35,362 nucleotides of DNA from NCBI RefSeq assembly GCF_002264395.1, contig NZ_NFVA01000073.1:1-35362 (forward strand), written 5' to 3'. The notes under the pieces are model-generated. The model did no database searches. It saw only the letters and a program-made list of their open reading frames with translations, and was not told the DNA's origin. Source of the DNA: Paenibacillus sp. VTT E-133291. GTDB lineage: Bacteria; Bacillota; Bacilli; Paenibacillales; Paenibacillaceae. The position numbers were made by a program, and so were the translations under genes. Below are positions 25,172 to 33,040 of this stretch, piece after piece; within the stretch, counting starts at the first letter, position 1; every line of letters begins with the position of its first letter.

Positions 25172-25179
25172 GGAAGCAT
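25135..25179 (-). pseudogene. 3'-end remnant of a lacI-family regulator gene (copy B)
   Basis: The minus-strand frame reads MLPVKKHDTSVNKR and stops, the same tail as copy A but with QLV missing (a 9-nt deletion between two GTT triplets). The Leu and Pro codons differ from copy A only at silent positions (CTT/CTA, CCA/CCT), which suggests a shared coding past. Upstream the frame soon meets a stop, so no regulator body remains here. Confidence 0.35.
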
Positions 25180-25191
25180 CTCACTGTACTT

Positions 25192-25221
25192 TATAAAATT
25201 AATTCAGGGAAAGCGGTTACA
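25192..25221 (+). promoter_or_regulatory. Candidate promoter -10 and cre-like site for importer 2
   Basis: TATAAA (25192-25197) is followed after 10 bp by GGAAAGCGGTTACA (25208-25221), which matches the cre consensus at 12 of 14 positions. No good -35 is visible. The cre-like sequence sits where a repressor would block the start of transcription. Confidence 0.35.
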
Positions 25222-25260
25222 AATGGCAGCATGTATGAAACACATGAAGGAGCGGATGAT

Positions 25261-26211
25261 ATGAGCACTAAACTTGAACGCAGCAAAATTAGAAAGCGCA
25301 TACACTGGCGAAAGCAAGATTCCGAGTTAACCCTGCTCGCCTTGCCGACATTCATCTGGTATATCTTATTTTCTTTCTTACCGATGTTCGGTATGATTAT
25401 TGCTTTTAAAAATTTCAAAATCAGCGGCAACTTTATTAGCAACGTAATAAATAGTTCATGGGTCGGCTTCAAAAACTTTGAATTCTTATTCAAATCAAAT
25501 GATGCCTGGATCATTCTTCGTAACACGATAGGGTATAACATCATTTTCATTATTCTTGGCATCGTGTTACCGGTAATGTTCGCCATTATGATCAGCCTGC
25601 TGCATAGCCGCAAAGCAAGCAAGGTTTATCAGACCATGATGTTTCTGCCCTACTTTCTGTCATGGGTAGTTGTCTCTGCTGTAGGCTGGGCCTTCTTCAG
25701 CTTTGATAAAGGCATCCTCAATCAATTTCTTGTGGGTATTGGGCATGATGCAGTGAATTGGTATATGGAACCGCAATATTGGCCCTACATTCTTATCTTT
25801 TTAAACATCTGGAAGAGCATTGGTTATGGCATGATTATTTATCTGGCCACCATCACGGGAATCGACAGCACCTATTATGAGGCTGCAGTTATTGATGGAG
25901 CTTCAATCTGGCAGCAGACACGCTTCATTACCTTACCCATGCTAAAGCTGGTCATTGTCATGATGTTCATCCTGTCAGTAGGTCGTATTTTTTACACGGA
26001 TTTCGGACTATTCTATCAGGTCACACGAGACTCCAACTCCCTCTTCAATGTGGCCACAACAGTTGATGTCCTAGTTTATAAACAGCTAAAGACCGCCACC
26101 GTAGGAATGGCATCCGCTGCCGCTTTCGTCCAATCGATGCTGGGCTGTATTACCATTCTAAGTGCTAACTGGATCGTTAAAAAAATCGATTCCGACAGTG
26201 CAATGATCTAG
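25261..26211 (+). CDS. ABC sugar permease of importer 2 (LplB-type)
   Basis: A 316-residue MalF-type permease: a basic N-terminus, LTLLALPTFIWYILFSFLPM as the first helix, the SSWVGFKNFEFLFKS loop, and the EAA loop EAAVIDGASIWQQTRFITLP. It ends NWIVKKIDSDSAMI. The ATG at 25261 has AAGGAG 9-14 nt upstream; a longer frame begins inside the direct repeat and is rejected. It is followed after 11 bp by its partner permease gene. It differs clearly from the importer 1 permease, so this is a second uptake system and not a recent duplicate. Confidence 0.93.
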   Translation: MSTKLERSKIRKRIHWRKQDSELTLLALPTFIWYILFSFLPMFGMIIAFKNFKISGNFISNVINSSWVGFKNFEFLFKSNDAWIILRNTIGYNIIFIILGIVLPVMFAIMISLLHSRKASKVYQTMMFLPYFLSWVVVSAVGWAFFSFDKGILNQFLVGIGHDAVNWYMEPQYWPYILIFLNIWKSIGYGMIIYLATITGIDSTYYEAAVIDGASIWQQTRFITLPMLKLVIVMMFILSVGRIFYTDFGLFYQVTRDSNSLFNVATTVDVLVYKQLKTATVGMASAAAFVQSMLGCITILSANWIVKKIDSDSAMI

Positions 26212-26222
26212 GAGGAGAGACT

Positions 26223-27152
26223 ATGGCAAAGACACCCACCTATCAATCTGGCTTGGAGAAATTCAACCGCACAAGTAACGGCATCAATGCTTTGTTCACC
26301 CTAATTTTTATTCTGCTGGCCATTGCCTGTGTCGTGCCTGTGATCGTCGTGTTATCCATTTCGCTTACCGATGAATCCTATATTCGTGAAACAGGATACA
26401 GCATTTTTCCAACCGCTCTATCCGGAGATGCTTACTCTTATATCGCCAAGCAAGGAACGATGATTCTGCGGGCGCTAGGTGTATCCCTACTTGTAACTGT
26501 CGTAGGTACTGCACTTGGCGTGCTGCTCACCACAACAATGGGATATGTCATTTCACGCCCGGCTTACAAGCTCAAGAACTTTCTCACCTGGGTTGTATTC
26601 ATCCCGATGGTATTTAACGGGGGGCTTGTCTCCAGTTACTTTATCAACACAAATTTCTTGGGACTCAAAAACAGCGTTTGGGCACTCATCCTGCCGCTCG
26701 CAGTATCCTCCTTTAACGTTATTATTTGTAAAACCTTTTTCATGAGCACGATCCCTGATGGCTTAATCGAATCTGCTGAAATTGACGGGGCTAGTCAGTT
26801 TCGCACCTTCTTCTCAATCATTCTCCCGATCTCCTTGCCTGTACTAGCTACGATTGGACTGTTCCTCTGCTTCGGTTACTGGAACGACTGGTTTCAATCG
26901 ATGCTGTATATCGATAATCAGAATCTCTATTCGCTACAAGCGTTACTTAACAGCTTAATGTCCAATGCCGATGCGCTCGCCCGAAACTCAATAAGCATGG
27001 GTATCAGCTTTGCTGAGCTGGTCGCAACAATGCCTAAAGAATCTGCCCGTATGGCTGTTGCTATTCTCATCGTGTTGCCTGTTGCCTGCGCGTATCCCTT
27101 CTTCCAGAGATACTTCATTACCGGCCTTACCATTGGCGCAGTCAAAGGCTAG
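26223..27152 (+). CDS. ABC sugar permease of importer 2 (YtcP/CarB-type)
   Basis: A 309-residue MalG-type permease with six helices, the EAA loop ESAEIDGASQFRTFFSIILP and the tail RYFITGLTIGAVKG. AGGAGGAG precedes the ATG. It would form the translocation pore with the LplB-type partner encoded 11 bp upstream, fed by the lipoprotein encoded 92 bp downstream. As with importer 1, no ATPase is encoded nearby. Confidence 0.93.
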   Translation: MAKTPTYQSGLEKFNRTSNGINALFTLIFILLAIACVVPVIVVLSISLTDESYIRETGYSIFPTALSGDAYSYIAKQGTMILRALGVSLLVTVVGTALGVLLTTTMGYVISRPAYKLKNFLTWVVFIPMVFNGGLVSSYFINTNFLGLKNSVWALILPLAVSSFNVIICKTFFMSTIPDGLIESAEIDGASQFRTFFSIILPISLPVLATIGLFLCFGYWNDWFQSMLYIDNQNLYSLQALLNSLMSNADALARNSISMGISFAELVATMPKESARMAVAILIVLPVACAYPFFQRYFITGLTIGAVKG

Positions 27153-27161
27153 TCCCGAAAT

Positions 27162-27211
27162 AAGCCAAGCCAAGCTTGGTTTATGATATATAACCGTACT
27201 TTTACTACGGT
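27162..27211 (+). other. Two small hairpins between the permease and binding-protein genes
   Basis: AAGCCAAGCTTGGTTT (27163-27178 region) and ACCGTA...TACGGT (27193-27198 with 27206-27211) can fold in the 92-nt gap. No U tract follows, so they are not classic terminators. They could protect the transcript end and change the ratio of binding protein to permease. Confidence 0.3.
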
Positions 27212-27244
27212 ACTATTCATCATTCAACACTAGGAGGAGTTAAA

Positions 27245-28741
27245 GTGAAGAACACCCTAAAGTTCGCCTCAACATTGTGTATTCTCGCATTAATGCTGTC
27301 CCTGCTTGCTGCATGTGGCAGCTCAAAGCCAGCGGCGTCCACAGCAACCAATGAAAACGAGAGTGGCACAACTGCTACTGATGCACCAACCACCAAGGAA
27401 ATTCCTACATTGGTATGGTGGCTGATCGGCGGACAGGTTCCTGAGAATTTTAGTAAAGCCGTTGAGCAAATGAACGAATACACCGCTGAGAAAATCGGTG
27501 TCAAAGTGGACATCAAAGTGGCTAGCTGGGGAGAATGGGATACAAAAATCAACACCATTGTGAATACGGGTGAACCCTTTGATATGATGTTTACCAACAA
27601 CACAAAGTACAGTAAGCAGGTCGCTATGGGAGCGTTCGCGGACATTACGGATCTGGTACAAAGTGAGGCCCCTGAACTTTACAAGTCTATCCCTACCAAA
27701 GTATGGGATGGTGTGAAAATTGGCGGAAAATATTTTGCTGTACCGACGTATAAGGATTCTTCATTAACTCAATATTGGGTATTCGATGACAAGCTTGTAC
27801 AAAAATATAATATTGATTACCAAAACATTAAAACGATGCAAGATTTAGACAAACCTTTTCATGATATGAAAGCTGGTGAAGGCAAAAGCTTCTACCCGTT
27901 GCAGTTGATCCAAGGCGAAGGCTTCCCGGGCATTTTAAACAATTATGATGATATGACTTTAGGTTTCAATCCTATTGGAGTAAACGTTGAGGATGCTTCC
28001 AGGAAAGTCGTGTCCGTGTTTGAACAACCGGAAGTTATGACTAACTTAAAGCTGCTACATCAGTGGTATAAAGATGGTATTGTTAACCCGGATGCACCAA
28101 CTAAAACTGAAGGCGACAAATACAGAGCATTCTTCTCCGCACAAGCCTTCCCTGGCGCAGAAGCTGGCTGGCAAATCACCGCAGGGATAGACAAATACGT
28201 CATGACTCAAATTTTTGGGCCTTTGTATACAACTAGTACAATTCAAGGCTCGATGAATGTAATCTCGGCAAATTCCAAATACAAAGTGGAAGCTATGAAA
28301 TATTTGCAATTAGTGAATACAGATCCTAAATTAAGAAACATGCTTGCATTTGGTGAATTAGGCGTCGACTATAAGAACATTGACGGAGAGAAATCCATTG
28401 AGCGGATCAGTGATACATGGCCTTTGGCAGCGTACTCCCAAGGTACCTTCTTCAATCTTGCGGTTACGAAGGGAGCTCCTCTAGATCAGTGGGAACAAGT
28501 AAAAAAACTGAACGAACAAGCGGCATCCTCTAGCGTATTGGGCTTCGCACTTGATATTGGTGAGTTGCAGACTGAGGTTGCTAACTGCCAAGCTGTATAT
28601 GATAAATATAGATATGAACTGCTTACAGGCGCTTCTGATCCTGAGAAGGTAATCCCTAAATTGCTGTCTGAGCTGAAAAATGCAGGAATGGACAAAATCA
28701 TGCAAGTTGCTCAAGAACAAATCAACAATTACTTTAAGTAA
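27245..28741 (+). CDS. Solute-binding lipoprotein of ABC importer 2
   Basis: A 498-residue protein beginning at GTG after AGGAGGAG. It has a signal peptide and lipobox LLAAC (lipidated Cys24), a Ser/Thr/Ala-rich linker, then IPTLVWWLIGGQVPENF, INTIVNTGEPFDMMFTNN and a C-terminal helix GMDKIMQVAQEQINNYFK; many such proteins carry a DUF3502-like end. It is homologous in the C-terminal region to the lipoprotein at 31474-32967 (shared LLNTDP/LVNTDP-L-RN, WEQ, EVLGF/SVLGF, LLTG/LMTG). It captures the substrate for the two permeases upstream. A terminator follows, so it ends the operon. Confidence 0.92.
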   Translation: MKNTLKFASTLCILALMLSLLAACGSSKPAASTATNENESGTTATDAPTTKEIPTLVWWLIGGQVPENFSKAVEQMNEYTAEKIGVKVDIKVASWGEWDTKINTIVNTGEPFDMMFTNNTKYSKQVAMGAFADITDLVQSEAPELYKSIPTKVWDGVKIGGKYFAVPTYKDSSLTQYWVFDDKLVQKYNIDYQNIKTMQDLDKPFHDMKAGEGKSFYPLQLIQGEGFPGILNNYDDMTLGFNPIGVNVEDASRKVVSVFEQPEVMTNLKLLHQWYKDGIVNPDAPTKTEGDKYRAFFSAQAFPGAEAGWQITAGIDKYVMTQIFGPLYTTSTIQGSMNVISANSKYKVEAMKYLQLVNTDPKLRNMLAFGELGVDYKNIDGEKSIERISDTWPLAAYSQGTFFNLAVTKGAPLDQWEQVKKLNEQAASSSVLGFALDIGELQTEVANCQAVYDKYRYELLTGASDPEKVIPKLLSELKNAGMDKIMQVAQEQINNYFK

Positions 28742-28756
28742 AGCTTATCGAACTCA

Positions 28757-28790
28757 CATGGTATATCAGCGCTGATATACCATGTATTTT
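28757..28790 (+). terminator. Terminator after importer 2
   Basis: A perfect 28-nt palindrome (28757-28784, arms CATGGTATATCA and TGATATACCATG) is followed by TATTTT, 15 bp past the lipoprotein stop codon. Confidence 0.75.
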
Positions 28791-28812
28791 CCTTTCATAC
28801 TTTAAAATTTAT

Positions 28813-28841
28813 TTGAACTAAAGTTACGCTTCATATATATT
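28813..28841 (+). promoter_or_regulatory. SigmaA-type promoter for the two-component operon
   Basis: TTGAAC (28813-28818), a 17-bp spacer and TATATT (28836-28841) lie after the importer 2 terminator. The predicted leader is about 80 nt. This makes the kinase-regulator-lipoprotein genes a separate transcription unit. Confidence 0.6.
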
Positions 28842-28926
28842 TACAGTGAATTATATGCTCTCTCAACCACAGCAACGAGAGACTTATTCCTCTATATTAT
28901 GTGTCTGACCTTAGGGGGCATTACAA

Positions 28927-30669
28927 ATGAGGTTTTGGAGGAGTTCTTTTTTTCACATTAAAATATATCGTAATAAATTTTGGGCATACCTGATCTTCAT
29001 TGTAACCATCGGGTTAACACTGGGCACTATGACTAGCGCTATTCTTATTAATCAATGGATCGGAAACGCACGGATTGAAGCTGCGAATGCCTTTTCCCGT
29101 ATTGAGAACAACTTTCAGAATGATGCCGACCGGATTGAAGCTTACATGCAAAGATTGTATTCCAATCAGGATCTGATGAAAGACGTCCGTTATTTTATGA
29201 GCCCTTCCGTAGAAGGGTATCTGACTAAAAGATTGAAGAATAGTCCTTATTCATCACAATCACTGCTCTCTTTTCCTGAGGATACTAAAACATATCTTTA
29301 CAGCTGGGCCCAGGGAGATATTACTCAAATCAGCGTTCATACCAAGGACTACGGAAATGTTATCTATTTTAATAGTTTTGGTATTCCTAGCTTCCAGTTT
29401 GGCGTTCCAAATTCTGACGAAATCTTTGATGAAAGTATACAAAAGGGCTTCGTCTCTCGCAAAAAACTAAATCAAAGTGCTACAGAACCAGGGGAAATCC
29501 ACTTCCAGATCAGTAGCAAGCGAATATTCAGTATCGTAAATAATTATCAACTCGGTAATGCGGCTATAATCAACCCCTCTACCGGGGAGATATTCAATAT
29601 TGGTAATAATAAATCCATGACGGAAGAAATCACCCAACAAGCGGTTGCGAATAATAATAATCATGGCTTTATCGTATATAAAGGATATATTCCCATTTTC
29701 TATGTTACCTTTACATCTACCAAATACAATTATCGATTTATTAGTACAGTAGACTTGGCTGCACTAATAAGTCAGCATAGCACGGTGTTGCTCAATATAT
29801 TTATGATCGTCTTTACCGCTATGATCTGTGTACTCCTGCTCGTAGTCTACAACCTTCGTGATGATTCGCGATTTCTGCACCGTATTATACAGTCAATCAA
29901 ACGTGCGAAAACTGCTGACTTCACCCCAAATAAGCCTGCACGTTATCGTATGAATGAATATGGTATGATTGCTCGAGAAGTCGACGATATGATACACCAA
30001 TTAGACAAATATATTCGAAATGAATACTTACTTAAGTTAAAACAGCAGGAAGCAGAAATGAAAGCGCTTCAACATCAAATCAACCCACATTTTCTTTATA
30101 ATACCTTGGAGGTTATTCGATCTACTGCATTGGTTCATCAGAATGAGCCTACCGCAGATGCGATTGCAACCTTGGGAGCGTTGTATCGAGAAATTGTTAA
30201 GAAAGAAAATATTATTTCAATAGGCAGTGAACTAGAGCTGTTACGAAAATACCTGCAAATTATGGAGTTTAAATATCCTGAGCACTTTTTTTACCAAATT
30301 GATGTTGAAGATACTATTCTTGCTCTTTCTACTGTGAAGTTCTGGATGCAGCCCTTGGCAGAAAACTTCTTTGTCCATGGGTTTGATATAAATAAGGAAT
30401 TTAATTTATTTATCGTGTCTGGTTGGGAAGATGAAGACTTCTATAGACTGGATTTCATTGACAATGGCGTACGAATTGATGAAGAACGGTTAACTGCCAT
30501 CAGACGAATCCTCTCGAGTAATCATGACCATGCCACCAAAAGCATTGGATTATATAATGTCTATGCCCGGCTTAATTTTTTCTATCAAGACGATTTCTCG
30601 ATTAGTATTGAGAACAACGATGAAGCTGGTGTCAAAATCTCTGTACAGATTTCTAAGAGAGGTGATTAG
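28927..30669 (+). CDS. YesM-type sensor histidine kinase
   Basis: A 580-residue membrane kinase: helix 1 at about 18-41, an extracellular sensor of about 240 residues, helix 2 at about 286-309, a HAMP-like linker (310-365), and the His-kinase region HQINPHFLYNTLEVIRS with phospho-acceptor His388. The ATPase part has the N box PLAENFFVHGFD, the G1 box FIDNG and the late GLYNVYARL motif. It belongs to the LytS/YesM group that controls sugar uptake operons in Bacillus and Paenibacillus. It is followed by its response regulator after 2 bp. The flanking binding proteins suggest that it senses the importer 2 substrate, perhaps through one of them. Confidence 0.92.
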   Translation: MRFWRSSFFHIKIYRNKFWAYLIFIVTIGLTLGTMTSAILINQWIGNARIEAANAFSRIENNFQNDADRIEAYMQRLYSNQDLMKDVRYFMSPSVEGYLTKRLKNSPYSSQSLLSFPEDTKTYLYSWAQGDITQISVHTKDYGNVIYFNSFGIPSFQFGVPNSDEIFDESIQKGFVSRKKLNQSATEPGEIHFQISSKRIFSIVNNYQLGNAAIINPSTGEIFNIGNNKSMTEEITQQAVANNNNHGFIVYKGYIPIFYVTFTSTKYNYRFISTVDLAALISQHSTVLLNIFMIVFTAMICVLLLVVYNLRDDSRFLHRIIQSIKRAKTADFTPNKPARYRMNEYGMIAREVDDMIHQLDKYIRNEYLLKLKQQEAEMKALQHQINPHFLYNTLEVIRSTALVHQNEPTADAIATLGALYREIVKKENIISIGSELELLRKYLQIMEFKYPEHFFYQIDVEDTILALSTVKFWMQPLAENFFVHGFDINKEFNLFIVSGWEDEDFYRLDFIDNGVRIDEERLTAIRRILSSNHDHATKSIGLYNVYARLNFFYQDDFSISIENNDEAGVKISVQISKRGD

Positions 30670-30671
30670 AT

Positions 30672-31433
30672 TTGTACAAACTTTTGATTGTGGATGATGA
30701 ACCTCAGATTTTGGAAGGTATGAAACGTATTCTGGATTGGGAGCATTACGGATTTAAACAAATAGAAACCAGCGATTCCACTGAAGATGCCGTATTTAAA
30801 GCTGTAGATCTAGTTCCTGATATCGCAATTATCGATGTGTGTATTGGCAAAAATCTAGGGTATGATGCTATCCACAAGCTAAATGCAGTGAACCTTCCAA
30901 CCAAATATATTATTATAAGCGGCTATAGTGACTTTCAATATGCCCAACAAGCCATTCGTTGCGGAGTAAAGGATTACCTATTAAAGCCTGTGGATCGAAT
31001 CAAGCTGCAGGAGGTCATTGAAAAAATAATAATCGAAGATTTACATGGCACGATTAAAGATGTGAATGTTGACTCTATGAGTATTGATCCAGTTCTGGGA
31101 ATGCATTACGATGCCTTCTCAAAGCTGGTCAATCGTATATTAATTATGATTAAAACAGAATTTGCTCATAATATTTCATTAAAATCCGTCGCAGACCGGT
31201 TTCAAATGAACAGCACCTATCTGGGACAAATCTTCATTAAAGAAACAAGTATGAAGTTCTCAGAGTATTTAATGAGCTATCGCATGCATCGTGCACAGGA
31301 GCTCATCCAAACGACTAATGAGAAAATACACTGGATTGCCCTTTCTGTTGGTTATAACAACCTGAACTATTTTTATACACAATTTCAAAATCATTTTGGT
31401 ACCTCACCCTCAAGTTTACGGATGAAAAGTTAA
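30672..31433 (+). CDS. YesN-type response regulator with AraC DNA-binding domain (short form)
   Basis: The receiver domain covers residues 1-120, with acidic pocket Asp8/Asp9 (LLIVDDEP), phospho-acceptor Asp55 (IIDVCIG), the ISGYSDF switch segment and Lys in LLKPVD. The C-terminal 100 residues are an AraC-type double helix-turn-helix (LKSVADRFQMNSTYLGQIF, IHWIALSVGYNNLNYFYTQF). At 253 residues it is much shorter than many YesN proteins, because the linker is only about 35 residues. The start is a TTG, with GAGGTG inside the end of the kinase gene, so translation is coupled. It should activate the importer 2 operon and possibly the third lipoprotein gene. Confidence 0.9.
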   Translation: MYKLLIVDDEPQILEGMKRILDWEHYGFKQIETSDSTEDAVFKAVDLVPDIAIIDVCIGKNLGYDAIHKLNAVNLPTKYIIISGYSDFQYAQQAIRCGVKDYLLKPVDRIKLQEVIEKIIIEDLHGTIKDVNVDSMSIDPVLGMHYDAFSKLVNRILIMIKTEFAHNISLKSVADRFQMNSTYLGQIFIKETSMKFSEYLMSYRMHRAQELIQTTNEKIHWIALSVGYNNLNYFYTQFQNHFGTSPSSLRMKS

Positions 31434-31473
31434 GGCTGGATCTATATTGCAAAGTGATTTAGGGGGCCGTGTC

Positions 31474-32967
31474 ATGAATAGATATAGCTGCTTCATCTGT
31501 GGCATTATTCTGCTGTTCATTACATTGTTAACTGGCTGCACCAAGCAGAATTTGAACGCTGCGAACTTTAATGCAGAACCCACTGTAAATCTGATTTATT
31601 ATACCATCGGTGATCCTGATAAGGATCTTGCCCTTGTCAACAACAAAATTAACGAGATATTAATGAAGAAAATTGGAATTACCATAACTTACAATAAAAT
31701 TGGTTGGCAGGAATATGATGATCGCATGAATACAATGATCTCCTCTGACAGCCCTTTTGATATTGCGTTTGCTCCTGATTATGCCAAATACGCAAATCGT
31801 GGAGTATGGCTTAAATTAGATGACTATTTCACGAATCTAGCCAAAGAAATGTACCTTGCGATTGACCCCATCTTTTGGAAAGGGGCCAAGATGGATGACG
31901 GGTTTATCTATGGTGTCCCCACTAACAAAGAATTGGCTGTGCGTGAGCATTGGATGTATCCTGATTCTTTGGTCAAAAAATATCACGTCGAAGTTAACCA
32001 ATATAACACACTGGAATCGCTGGAACCTTTGCTTCGCATGATACAAAAAAATGAACCCGATTATTTACCCATGGAGCTTGATCGAGACTCACACAATTTT
32101 TTTGCTATGTACGGCTACGAATATATAGGGGACAACAGACTCCCATTAATGATCCAATCTCTGGATCCTACAGCTCCCGTTGTCAATATCTTCGAAACCC
32201 GTGAAGCCAAACATATATTAGATACGCTAAGACGTTATTACCAATTAGGGTTCATTAATCAAGATGCCGCCTTAAGAGAACCAGGAAGTTTGAAACGTGG
32301 TCTTAAGGTATTTTGGGAATCTGGTAGTGGCGGTCCACTCTCTGAGAGCGTCTGGAGTGACGATCTGGGGTATAAAATTGTAACCAATCCAGTAACACCC
32401 GAGGTGGCAACTACGGAAGCCGTGCGCGGAGGGATGATGGTTGTGAATGCAAATACGAAGCATCCTGTGGAGAGCATCAAATTTCTAAACCTATTGAATA
32501 CCGATCCTGAACTGCGTAACTTATTTCAATACGGCATTGAAGGCGTTCATTATACGCTGGATCAGAATGATCAGGTTATCCTAATTTCGACAAAAGACAG
32601 TCAAGGAAATCCGCTTCCTAAGGCGAACGGCGGCTACACTGGCATACAATACACTCAGGGAAACTGGTTTATCTTAAATACATTAGGTGGAAGCTACCCT
32701 GACCCATTAAACAAGTGGGAACAATTCCGCATCTACAACTCCCAGGTTGTGGAGTCCGAAGTACTGGGCTTTACTCCCGATCTGTCAGAGGTCGATGAAC
32801 AAATTGACAACATTGAGATTGTCTGGCGCAAATATTATCCAAGTCTTATGACAGGCAGTGTCGATGTCGATACCATTCTCCCGAAATTCAACCATGAGCT
32901 GTATGAAGCAGGTATTGATAAAGTAAATAAGGAAATCCAAAAGCAATTAGATATTTGGAGGAAATAG
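31474..32967 (+). CDS. Third solute-binding lipoprotein, downstream of the two-component genes
   Basis: A 497-residue protein with signal peptide and lipobox LLTGC (lipidated Cys22). The mature part starts TVNLIYYTIGDPDKDLALVN and keeps the SSDSPFDIAFAPDY, LLNTDPELRNLFQYG and VLGFTPDLSEV segments of the binding-protein family. It is homologous to the importer 2 lipoprotein (27245-28741). The ATG at 31474 with AGGGGG upstream is preferred to an in-frame TTG at 31447. It has no permease genes of its own, so it may share importer 2 or present ligand to the sensor kinase with which it is co-transcribed. Confidence 0.9.
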   Translation: MNRYSCFICGIILLFITLLTGCTKQNLNAANFNAEPTVNLIYYTIGDPDKDLALVNNKINEILMKKIGITITYNKIGWQEYDDRMNTMISSDSPFDIAFAPDYAKYANRGVWLKLDDYFTNLAKEMYLAIDPIFWKGAKMDDGFIYGVPTNKELAVREHWMYPDSLVKKYHVEVNQYNTLESLEPLLRMIQKNEPDYLPMELDRDSHNFFAMYGYEYIGDNRLPLMIQSLDPTAPVVNIFETREAKHILDTLRRYYQLGFINQDAALREPGSLKRGLKVFWESGSGGPLSESVWSDDLGYKIVTNPVTPEVATTEAVRGGMMVVNANTKHPVESIKFLNLLNTDPELRNLFQYGIEGVHYTLDQNDQVILISTKDSQGNPLPKANGGYTGIQYTQGNWFILNTLGGSYPDPLNKWEQFRIYNSQVVESEVLGFTPDLSEVDEQIDNIEIVWRKYYPSLMTGSVDVDTILPKFNHELYEAGIDKVNKEIQKQLDIWRK

Positions 32968-32982
32968 AAAGTCACTGTAAAG

Positions 32983-33034
32983 AAAAACCCCCAAGAAAGA
33001 CACTTTAGACAAAGTGACCTTCTTGGGGGTCTTT
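32983..33034 (-). terminator. Bidirectional terminator between the lipoprotein and MFS genes
   Basis: ACCCCCAAGAA (32987-32997) pairs with TTCTTGGGGGT (33020-33030), with an inner CACTTT/AAAGTG stem. On the minus strand the stem is followed by UUUUU, so it is strongest for the efflux operon; the plus-strand side has a shorter U tract and probably also works. Confidence 0.85.
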
Positions 33035-33040
33035 ATAAGA

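Larger units (their letters stand above)
24788..25260. other. Divergent regulatory region between the two ABC importer operons
   Basis: This 473-bp stretch has no convincing gene. It holds the perfect cre of the minus-strand operon (24878-24891), weak promoter-like hexamers for that operon (TATAGT on the minus strand at 24897-24902), direct repeat copy B with its lacI-like remnant, and a TATAAA plus cre-like site ahead of the plus-strand operon. An 84-codon minus-strand frame covering 24780-25034 contains the cre and promoter sequences and matches nothing I recognise. Confidence 0.6.

Noticed and set aside
30059..30072. cre-like TGAAAGCGCTTCAA (13/14) in the histidine kinase gene
   Set aside because: It encodes the conserved MKALQ residues just before the His388 motif, so codon constraint explains it better than a CcpA site.
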